From: Nymphaea colorata
Lineage: Eukaryota; Streptophyta; Magnoliopsida; Nymphaeales; Nymphaeaceae
Assembly (NCBI RefSeq): GCF_008831285.2
Contig: NC_045146.1
Location: 14,151,289 to 14,215,288, forward strand
Length of the DNA: 64,000 nucleotides
Direction: 5' to 3'
The notes below the pieces were generated by a model. That model was not told the DNA's origin, ran no database searches, and was given only the letters and a program-made list of their open reading frames with translations. Positions 1-8,945 of this stretch are shown piece by piece. Both the position numbers and the translations under genes were made by a program. The first letter of the stretch is position 1, and each line of letters starts with the position of its first letter.

Positions 1-1661
1 CGCCACCGGCTCTTCGCCGGTGGCCGGCCGTAATGCGGTCCGTCGCTGCAGTTGTTGTCGTAGTGCCAGGGAAAGGTCATGTCGAAGGCGTCCACCACCT
101 TCCCCACCAGCCCCTTCCGCCGGAATCCCTCCAGAACCATCCCGTTGTACAACTCCATCTTTTGGGGATTGTACGCGAATGGCCTCGTGTAACCCGCCAC
201 CGTCACCGTCGTCCGGTAAATAATCTCCGGCCTCTTACGCCCCTCCCCCAGCGCCTCGTCCCAGAACTCCGCCGCTCGAGTCACGCTCTCCGCGAACTCG
301 CTAGCCCTCCTGAAGCCGATCCCGTCGTGCAAGCCCGAGTTCATCACCATCACATCAGGGGAGGTACTGCCAGTGAAGTACGACTTGAGGAGGTCGCGGT
401 ATTCCGGGTGATCCAGCGACCTCAGGCCTTCGAAGTTCATCGACACGTTCGAGTGGCCGTTGAAGATGCTGGTTATGCGGACGTACTGCGACGGGTCCGC
501 CGGATTCCGATAAGTTGCATCGAAGCGGCGGGAGATGGATTCAACGGACTGGACGCCAAGAACAAAAGTGAGTAGGTTGCGGATGGTGTCCATGTGGTTG
601 GAGTCGCCCCAGAAGAACAGCCACCGGCCGGAGAGGCACCGCCACGCCGGCTCTCGATCGAAGATGCGGAACGCGCAGTGAGCAGAGTAGACCCACCCGT
701 TGCTCTCAAGTGCACCGAGGGCGCCGTCGCACCAGGGAGACCGGCACGGGTGGTTCAAAGGGAGGCAGATGAATCGGCCGGAGCCGTTGATCTCGCACGT
801 CTCATTTCGCGCGTGGCGCGTCCATCGGCCGGACCAGGCGTCGCGGTCGAAGTCAGAAGCACTGCAAAGACGGAGCTCCGGCGCGAAAACAGTACCCTCA
901 CCGGAGGTAAACCGGATGGTGGCATTGAGCATCAGCCGATCGTACATGAACCGGTTCGGGTGAAACTTCGTTCCCTCGTAGCTCCGGAAGAGGAGACGAA
1001 TGCCGAGAACATAGTCGCCCGGGAAGTCAGGATGGACCTGCAGTGAGAGAATGTAGGATCCATCGCCATTGTCTGTGAGAGGCGGTCGAGATTTCCAGGA
1101 CTCGCCTGAGAGATCCACCTCGAAGAAATCTCCGCCGGCGCAACGAGGGTCCCCGGCTTCGCTGTAGGTCCGCACAAGAAACCGGTGGATCTCGCCGGTA
1201 AGCAGCTCGGGCAACCCGGCGTCCAGTCCTGAGACGGAGATCCTCGTCGTCTTCTCCGTCTGGCATGGGTCCCTGGTCGAGCGGCCCAGCATCTCCAGGG
1301 CTCTCGCCGTTATGTTCGGCTCGATACCGACGGCCATCCACTCGACAACGCGCTTGTCACCAGATTTAACACTGCCGTTGACGGCCGAGCCGCTGCCGAC
1401 GTCCATATTGTCCCTTCTGGCGACGCCATTGCCGCTGCCAACGATGGGATTGCTGCTGCCAACGTCTTTTCTCAGGTTCCGGGAAAGTGCGAGCCTTAAG
1501 TCATGGAAACGCTGGCGGTGAGTCACCAGCGCACGGATGCCGGCGTCAATGCTGGAGCCGTCAGAGATCCATATGAGGATGATGCACATGAAAATAGCCA
1601 CCGTAAAGGTCGGAATCCGGATCGTTTTCCCGGCAGCCGACACGAAACCTTTGCTATACAT
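1..1661 (-). CDS. SGNH-type membrane protein with Ig/filamin-like region, NXPE-like (3' part missing)
   Basis: Reading the minus strand from the ATG at 1661 gives 553 codons with no stop, so the gene continues beyond the left edge. Residues 16-33 form one hydrophobic segment (IPTFTVAIFMCIILIWIS) after a short basic start, as in a type II signal anchor of a Golgi or secretory protein. Residues about 170-270 have the look of an Ig/filamin-like beta domain (RFLVRTYSEAGDPRC, later NGDGSYILSLQVHPDFPGDY). The C-terminal half has a GDS serine block at 352-354 (WGDSNHMD), a NSGLHDG block at 441-447, and a D540-x2-H543 pair in CSDGPHYG. Together these are the expected Ser and Asp/His positions of SGNH/GDSL-like folds of the NXPE and PMR5/TBL type. 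Several Cys residues could form lumenal disulfides. The domain layout is seen; family membership is from knowledge; enzymatic activity (for instance glycan acyl transfer or deacylation) is inference. No intron interrupts this part. Confidence 0.85.
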   Translation of the reverse strand, partial: MYSKGFVSAAGKTIRIPTFTVAIFMCIILIWISDGSSIDAGIRALVTHRQRFHDLRLALSRNLRKDVGSSNPIVGSGNGVARRDNMDVGSGSAVNGSVKSGDKRVVEWMAVGIEPNITARALEMLGRSTRDPCQTEKTTRISVSGLDAGLPELLTGEIHRFLVRTYSEAGDPRCAGGDFFEVDLSGESWKSRPPLTDNGDGSYILSLQVHPDFPGDYVLGIRLLFRSYEGTKFHPNRFMYDRLMLNATIRFTSGEGTVFAPELRLCSASDFDRDAWSGRWTRHARNETCEINGSGRFICLPLNHPCRSPWCDGALGALESNGWVYSAHCAFRIFDREPAWRCLSGRWLFFWGDSNHMDTIRNLLTFVLGVQSVESISRRFDATYRNPADPSQYVRITSIFNGHSNVSMNFEGLRSLDHPEYRDLLKSYFTGSTSPDVMVMNSGLHDGIGFRRASEFAESVTRAAEFWDEALGEGRKRPEIIYRTTVTVAGYTRPFAYNPQKMELYNGMVLEGFRRKGLVGKVVDAFDMTFPWHYDNNCSDGPHYGRPPAKSRW

Positions 1662-3950
1662 CCTTCCCTGAGTTATCGCCACTGATTTTGCAAGAAAAAG
1701 CAGCAAATAGACGTGATTCGATTTCGATAATATCTAAAGAAAACAACATTTCACAGACTTAGACATCAGTACAAAAAGAATGGCTAAATAACTCAATTTT
1801 TCTACACCAGCCGCTTGTCAAGCAAATTCTACCAGACCACAGCACAAACAAACAATGAAACTTGTGAAAACATGATTTTAACGCAAGAAAGCTGGAACCC
1901 ATAAGAAAAAGTTTTGTCTCTTGCTGCAAATTGTTCAAAATAACTGCAGACGGAAATATAGCTCGACCAAGTAGCGTTTTTAATGTCGGTAGCAGAGCTG
2001 TATTGTTTTGCTGATGATCCAACGAATTGTGCCATATCAACTGATACAAATAGGCATAAAATTGATGGTCTTTGCTCCTCAAATAACTTGTTACTTAAAA
2101 TATATAAAGAAACGATACAGATTGGCCCAGCATCATTTGAGAAAGCGGCCAATGCACACTGTATCAGACAATACAGGTCCTAATATGATAGAATGATTAG
2201 GATTATCACATGGAAACCGCGGAGAGTTGAAACACTCACATAACGAAATCTATTAAATGAAAACTCAGCTAATATTAAAGCAACTCATAAAACTACCATC
2301 ATAAGGCAGAGCTACCAATTTTAAACTAATTATGAACTAGCTAGGAAATTATATGAGAAGGATGGGTAAGCAAATGGCATAGCCAAGAACAAAAAAGAGT
2401 CGGGACACACCCGTTACTGCCCTACCTAATTGAAAGGAAAAGCCGTGTCTTATAATGGCAGATTTATGAGCCACAGGCCCACAAGCAGCAGTCTACACAC
2501 CCATACATTTTCTCATGCCACAGAGAGAGAGAGAGAGAGAGAGGACCGTTTTCCTATTCTTCTGAATGAAGGAAGAGGAGAGAAGTGTACCCTCCTTTGC
2601 ATTCACCAATTCTAATCCAAAAGCAAAAGTGGAGTGGAGGTCAAAAAATTTGAGGAACAAAAAAGCGGGCTTTTGATTCTTTTATCCCAAAAAGAATAAC
2701 TAAATAAAAGAAGTGGAACCCATAATCATATAGAACGGAGAAAAAAATATAGCAGAACAGGATCTGGCATCTACAAAGCAGACGGAGATCGCATTTGCAT
2801 ACAGAATGCTGCAGAAAGTTCATTATTGGAAAGATTTAAGCAAAGAAACGAACCCTTCAGATTTATAATCCGCTAAAGCTGTACACATACAAACTCTAAA
2901 TTCTCAGTCAGTTCAGATCAAACACAACTCGGAATATTGTTCATATATGACAGTTCAGAAAGGAAAAAACATTTTTTGCCTCCTCTTGAAAAGAAACAAA
3001 GTAAAGAGAGGAAAACGAAATAGAAGGCATGAGATTAAATTCCACAAGAACCACCACAAAGATCGTAAAACCAACAACGAAAAGGAAACCCAGCAAAAAT
3101 TCAGAGGCAACTAGGACGCTCGCGCACTCTTCAGACAAGCAGATAGGCACATATGAGAAAACGGAAGAACAAAAAATGAAGAAAGGAGCTCGAGCTTCAC
3201 AAAATCTTTAGAAATCATCCGAAAAAAGATCCAGAGAAGAACAAAACAAACGAGAGATCCTTCAGATGATACCAATCACTGCATCAGAAAACCCTTTCCT
3301 CACTCAGCCACAAGATAGAATAACAGCATTGACTAAAGAAATCCAATCGCCTCCTCCTCTCATCCTTAAAAACCAAGCAAGACCAAAAGAAAGAGGTCGC
3401 AGACCTTGAACTTACGTACCTTCTCTCCCAAACGCATCCAATCGCCGTTTACTTCGGAACTCCGCCCCTTCTTTCCCGGATAAGGACAGCGAACGGGAGA
3501 GACCAAGATGAGCAGAAGTGGAAGTGTAAAGAAGAGAAAGGGGAGAGGCTAAAGGACAAGAACGAGGAGGAGGCGGAGCCGCGGAAGAAGAGGAAGAAGC
3601 AGAGGAGCGATATTTTTCAGCAGACGGCCCGGGAACAAACGCGTCCGGCGGTCGCCCTCCCGCGGTGCAGGTCACGACATCGACGTTGCTTTTTCCTTCT
3701 TCCGCCCCTTTCCCTCCCTTCCCCGTCACTCGGAGCTCGAAATCTTCAGAATGTCGCCATCAAAGACCGAACCCCCATCCTTCATTCTTCAGTCCTCTTC
3801 GATTCGTCCCCTTGACTTCCGATCTCTTCAAGGAAAGCAAAATGCAGAGAGTTCAGAGAGAAAAGAGAGACAGTACCATCAATGGCGCTTGGTAAAGGTC
3901 ACCTTGGGGAAAATTTTTCCCAACAGCTTGGTTCTTGGCGCCTTTCGCCC
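1662..3950 (-). other. Probable leader exon and leader intron of the SGNH-like gene
   Basis: On the minus strand a strong donor (AAG|GTACGTAAG) sits at 3420/3419. A T-rich acceptor ending in TCAG lies about 20 bases before the ATG at 1661, near 1681. This suggests a 5' exon above 3420 (upper end not defined, perhaps near 3900) and an intron of about 1.7 kb. The leader exon is CT/GA-rich and has no stop in one frame from an ATG at 3729 to the donor. Joining donor to acceptor keeps that frame open into the SGNH gene, so a Ser/Pro-rich N-terminal extension of about 110 residues is possible. An untranslated leader is the simpler reading. The intron itself is AT-rich and holds a (GA)n run at 2522-2543 and no other gene that I can see. 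Confidence 0.45.
2522..2543. repeat. (GA)n microsatellite
   Basis: About eleven uninterrupted GA units inside the probable leader intron of the SGNH-like gene. Confidence 0.9.
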
Positions 3951-5763
3951 CCCACTCCCGCTCTGAACAAACCCCTGTCTCTTTCCACGATGACGCGAAA
4001 GGTCGGGGGAGGGAAAGAGATTATCAGTCCCAACCAAACAAACGTTAGCATCAACCAAAAGACAGCGCGCGAGGAAGGAGACCGCCTCCGCGGGCAACGC
4101 TAGGCGGCAGGAACCCCCTCTATATCATCTTCGGCGCCGTTTTGTCCCGAGCCGGATCCGACGGTGCCGACATTCTGCGTGAGGGCGATGGACGGCCGGC
4201 AAACTGCTAAAATTACTGCTCTTCGGTTCTTACCCTGTACTTTAAACAACATTTGGCCGGAAATCTTCAGCCATTTTTCAATAAGAACCCGAACAAGTTT
4301 GTCCATGATCATTTACCACGGTTGTTTTCTGGCTTTTAACCACAATCTTTCTGCCGAAATATTTGGCTGTATTTTTTCGGTAATAGAAATCCCTTCCTAG
4401 TGACGCTCGTACTTTCGGACCTGGCAATTATCTCTCGCGATTGTCCTTCAAACATATGGTTGGGGTTTGGATTCAGTTTAAAAATCAGATTCAGGTTTAG
4501 TCTTGTGAATTTCGACACCAGATTCATATATCGTAAACTCAGATTTGGATATGTTACTATAAAATTTTTCTTTATTCATTTTTGAATTTCAATCGGAATC
4601 CTAACATTTGAATACTCGCATTCAAAACACACATGATATGTATTCAATTCAAACCCGATCCATTGACATCCTTATCTATTTGGGTGGACTAGCGATCATG
4701 GTTAAAGTTCTACGAGTGTCGGTATAGAGGATGCCCACACTGGCCCCACAATTCATGGATTTATTATAGTGCCTCTCAACCAAAAATTTTTCGGTCACTA
4801 ATGTGAGTGACGGTGAAAGCATCTTCCCGGAAGTATCATATCGCTGGATTCCCAGGTGGACCATGCACGACGGTTCGGTTTGCAGGTTTTAATTATCAAC
4901 AACATTAATGTGAAAATAATTGATCGTTTTCTAGTCAATCCTTGATATATTTCATGGGATCCCACTTTGCATCACTAAAATTTTTACAAACCAATAGATT
5001 TCAAACGTTATTTGAGGTTAAATGATGTGTTTTAGCCAAAGTAACTTATTAGTCATAAGCCAAAAATTAAGAAAGCTAATCAAAGTAACTTGATTTTTGC
5101 TTATGCCTAATCAAGTTAAATGATGATCGATCCTGCGGTTTAAAGGGATTTTCAGCTTAAGATTAAGAAATCAAATGAAGATCAAAACGAGAAGGCTCAT
5201 ACTTAAATCTTAGGAAAAAAAAAACAAGAGTCGTTCATAACTCTGATAATAAGCATCCAGAATAAAATTCGAAAAGAAATTTAAGAAGTCAGACCACGTA
5301 CTCCAATTATCTGATTGTTAAAACTCATGATTCCAATCCAAGGACGGGCTTTGGTGGTGGATTTGATACATCCAAATGAGAAACATGCTTTTGGTAATGA
5401 AATTGAGATCGATAGTTGTATGTATCGGATATATATAACGAAAGGTAGTAACTAAGGTTGGTGTTTGATAGCCTCAGGTTTCATTAAAAGGTGTAGTGTG
5501 GACCTCAAATTCATGTTACATATAAAAAACCGTAGATTTGAAGTCAAAGAGGAGGAGGGAGAAGTATCGATTCTTAACGGATCTGAAATGTTGGGTGAAA
5601 CAAACACGCGTTGAGCATATCACATTTAAGGTGGTATCGTTTTCAGATTGATACTTCTGAAACTAAATCCAAATCCAAAACTTGAATTTTTGCATCTATT
5701 TTTTCAAAACTAAACACACGCAATAAGATTTATTATTTGCTATCACCAAAATTATATCACTCA
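3951..5763. other. Intergenic region between two minus-strand genes
   Basis: No open frame here looks coding. The left part (about 3950-4300) is GC-richer and probably holds the promoter and first transcribed bases of the SGNH-like gene. From about 4440 the sequence becomes AT-rich. A decayed repeat ends with CCATTGACATCC at 4660-4671, the reverse complement of a 12-mer also present at 44857 and 57534. The remainder up to 5763 would contain the 3' end of the F-box gene transcript, whose stop codon is at 5764. Confidence 0.5.
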
Positions 5764-6785
5764 TCACAGTTGTTTGACAAATTTATTGAACTCGTAGATC
5801 GATCTGCATAGAGATGAGCAGAAGCGTCTGTCGTTTTCTTCGTCTTCCTCACACCACCAACCTTTCGAGGCTTCACCTCTTGCCAGCTTGCCGCACTCAT
5901 CATCCGCACAGTGCCATGGTTGAGGCTGCAGGAGTCCGTCTGCAATCCACAGGTCCCTTAGCATTTGCATAGCCTTCTTCCTACTCTTGACCAGTCCGGC
6001 AGCTCCGCCACCGCCGGCTTTAGCGGCTCTTTCCAGCCATTCCACGCCTACAGCTGTTGATGGCCCTTGTTCTGATAAGAGCAAAATTCCAAGAGCATAC
6101 ATGGCTTCCATGCAACCTTCCTCTGCTGCTACCGCTAGGTGCAACTTGCCATTTTCCTTTCTCTTCTTATTATAGCATTCAACCTCCAGCCCCACCAACA
6201 CATAAAGCATATTAGTGTCAACTGATCATTACATAAATTAGAATGCAAAAACATATTATACATACATAGCAGATATATGAAAAGAGAGAGAAAGATGCAG
6301 AATTTCTCGTCTTAGAAACAAGAAGAACCACAAATTCATACCATGCCTAGAATGCAGGATGCTAGTTGATTTCCTGCCTCTGCGCAATCCACTACCAACC
6401 GCCACGAACCCTGCCGATACAGCCACCAGCCCAGCCCTCGAGACCTGTCCACAATGGTGGCTCGTTTGAGCACCCATCTATCCCTTGCAGCTTCACCCAA
6501 CATCTTGCATCTACTCACCCCATTTGAATCAAACCCTTTAGAAAATCCATGAAAAGTGCTTGAAAATTGAATCTATTTGAGATGACAGAAAACTACTTAC
6601 GTGAGCTTCATGTTGGCAAGATCAGAAACCGACAACATGGCCGGCGATGACGAAACAACGCGCGCTGTGATCTCTGCAACGACTTCTTCGGGAAGAACAT
6701 CAAGAGTCACCGGTCTCTTCATGACAGCCTTCTTCATGATCTTACCCATGATGCTCCTCCTCCTCTCTCTTGTTAAATTCTTCAA
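5764..6785 (-). CDS. F-box protein with Sel1-like segment and C-terminal Cys cluster
   Basis: Three exons on the minus strand: 6785-6601, 6510-6342 and 6183-5764, giving 257 residues. Donors are CTCAC|GTAAGT and ATG|GTATGA; acceptors are GAGTAG|A and TGGAG|GTT, both with poor pyrimidine tracts, and the phases agree. An F-box lies at about 30-75 (LPEEVVAEITARVV, then NMKLTCKMLGEAARDRW across the first junction), the part that binds SKP1 in SCF ubiquitin ligases. Residues about 100-175 resemble a Sel1-like helical repeat (CAEAGNQLASCILGMVECY, then GCMEAMYALGILLL). The C-terminus has Cys at 210, 215, 229, 240 and 244 (CADDEC, WWC, FCSSLC), a zinc-finger-like cluster seen in plant F-box proteins of the At2g35280/At1g67340 type. 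Role as a substrate receptor is inferred; the target is unknown. The exon 3 acceptor was chosen because it alone keeps both phase and family alignment. Confidence 0.82.
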
Positions 6786-6870
6786 ATTTGTAAGAACAGT
6801 CGCTCTCTCTTTCTCTCTCTCTCTCTTCTATTTTTACGTAGAAGTAGTTTCTTCATAAATAGGCAAGTCC
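6786..6870 (-). promoter_or_regulatory. Leader and possible TATA region of the F-box gene
   Basis: Just upstream of the ATG (minus strand) lies a GA-rich leader corresponding to the CT runs at about 6800-6826. Further up is CCTATTTATGAAG near 6850-6862, a plausible weak TATA-like element at the right distance. This is inferred from position and composition only. Confidence 0.3.
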
Positions 6871-7241
6871 ACCGTCATGGAATGGATAATGATATCTGAT
6901 GATCCAAACCCATTTAATTTGATCGAGATAAGTTGAATGCTTATCGACTCTTAGAAAGATCAAATGTTACCTTTTCGATCTTGATATGTTTCTTGAGAAA
7001 ACTAACTTCGAGGATTCCGGATGGATCCGCCGGTTGCTTTCCTAATCAGATTAGAGCGATAAAGCAACACGGGAAAGTTGAATATGGTGCAAATCCTTTG
7101 TTTGATTAATCGTCTTTCCTATATTTTGCTTTTTACAGTTACCATCCAGTCGTCGCTTCTTCTATTTATACAAATATGAAAAAGGTTGAGCGCTCGAGTC
7201 TTCTTTTAGCACATTCTTTACATTTTTCACTTTGTTTCTTT

Positions 7242-7398
7242 TTCAACTTGCCTTGTTGGGTTTTTTTTTTTTAATATATGTTCAAACATTACGAATCTAT
7301 AAAATAAAAAAAGATATTATAATTCAACTTGCCTTGTTGGTTTTTTTTTTTTAATATTCAAACATTACGAATCTATAAAATAAATAAAGATATTATAA
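7242..7398. repeat. Tandem duplication, unit about 80 bp
   Basis: Copy 1 at 7242-7322 and copy 2 at 7323-7398 are nearly identical (TTCAACTTGCCTTGTTGG, a T run, then CAAACATTACGAATCTATAA). They differ mainly by a 4-base indel and T-run length, so the duplication looks recent. Confidence 0.85.
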
Positions 7399-7504
7399 GG
7401 TTTTGAAGGCAGTGGTTTGATGTTTTTTTCCAAGAAACGTGATTTTTATATGGGTTTAAACATTGAACTCGTTTGTTATAACCAAATACTTAACTGATCA
7501 TCGG

Positions 7505-7770
7505 GCCCAGCTCGAACTCCACTCTATTCACATATAGCTCAGCGACTCGCTTAAGCTTACGTCTCTTAATATATATTTTTTGCATAAAATTTTCATGATT
7601 TTAGTTAAGCCATTTTAGGTTTTTGAAATTACAAGAATAAGTATTAGTGATAAATGAGCTTAATTGAGTTGAGTTCATCCAATTCAAACTCGACTCATTT
7701 ACAAAGTTAAGCTCGAACTCAACTCGTTTAGCTTACGAGCCGAGCTCGAGTTGGCTCGACCCGTTCTAAC
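7505..7770. mobile_element. Decayed CTCGAG-rich MITE-like repeat
   Basis: Dense AGCTCGAACT, ACTCGACTC and GAGCTCGAGTTGGCTCG motifs match the internal sequence of the elements at 51037-51534 and 60974-61320, but the ends are not clear and divergence is high. No coding capacity. Confidence 0.4.
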
Positions 7771-8945
7771 ATTCTTAATTAATGCTCTTTTCAAATGTCA
7801 ACGACATGGAATCAAGCAAATGGATGTTCACATTTGGATTTGTATTCAGATTTGAACGTGAATGAAGAGATCTCTATACTATATCCAAGTCCTTTTTTTA
7901 AATTTATAATCCAAAAACATGACTTTTATTTTCAGAATCTGATCCGACTTTCAAGTACACAACTGAATCGGAACTGCATGTATATATGGATATTGGAACT
8001 GGGATCGTTATGAATTCAAATTTGAATCCAGATCCAGATCTAATTGGATATTTAATTTAAACCAAATCTAAATATTCGTATCTGATCCTACTTCTTAATG
8101 GGATGTCCATTTTTTTTCGTTTTTTTTTTTAAATTAGTTTGTTCAGACGACTTGTCCCAATCCAATCTACTGATATCACTACATCTTCGTTCTATTGATA
8201 TTTTAATAAAATGACATATATATATTTTTTAAAATTTAAAAGTGATTTTGTAATTAACAATCAGTGGGAAAAGAAGAAAAGAAAATGGACCGATCTCTGG
8301 AAAGGTCAAACTGATCTCCACCGTCCATCGCCACGATCTCAGTCGGTGCTTGCTATGGGCCCCACCGGACCGCAAAATTGGGAAGGATGGAACCTTTCTT
8401 ACGAAGCACTCTCCTGTTATTGCTATAGCACAACAAAAAGCAATAGCGCCATCGCATAGTCACGTGGAAAATCCAGACCTCAAGCCCTCGCGTTGTTGGC
8501 CTTCCAGCGCAGCTAAGAGTGGAGAGCTTGCAGGTACATCCGAACGAAAGAAGTGGGACTTGTTTTATGAAGTCACCAACATGTCAGCAGGTGGTTACCT
8601 TACCACTGCAAAGAAGGGAGCCAATGATGAAGCGTATTGGATGCGTGATTGGTTAGTTGATCTGCGATAATCCATTCTGTCTGTTTTCTTCTTCTCAAAT
8701 CTCAGGTTCTTCTCATTCTTCGTCTTTTTGGGAGAGAGATTTGTATCAAGAGAGGGGGAAATTGGGGGCGTTTGTGGTGGCGGTGGAGAATTGGGGGAGA
8801 CAGGGGCTTAAATCTGGCAAAGCAACAGCAGGGAGGGGCTGGTGGAGGGGGGCTGAGGTGCAGGGGTGCGTCAAGGCAGGAGGCGGCCGGTGGTGACGAC
8901 GAAGAGGATTGCAGGCCGTGGCGACGCAGGCTGAGGCTCGCCAGC

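Larger units (their letters stand above)
6871..8945. other. Intergenic region between divergent F-box and TVP38-like genes
   Basis: No gene seen. It holds a tandem duplication at 7242-7398, a decayed CTCGAG-type repeat at about 7505-7770, and AT-rich repeat-like sequence to about 8110. From about 8270 to 8945 GC content rises; this should contain the promoter and 5' leader of the TVP38-like gene. The frame of that gene is open upstream of the chosen ATG back to an ATG at 8772, in a Gly/Arg-rich stretch that I take to be untranslated leader. Confidence 0.5.

Noticed and set aside
33-1046. Plus-strand frames of 150-180 codons opposite the SGNH-like gene
   Set aside because: They arise because the GC-rich minus-strand gene leaves other frames open. 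The minus-strand reading has domain motifs and no stop over 553 codons.
6184-6210. Alternative start of the last F-box exon at the ATG at 6210 or the TCAG acceptor near 6204
   Set aside because: The TCAG join breaks the reading frame, while the TGGAG|GTT acceptor keeps phase and gives the GMVECY continuation expected for the family.
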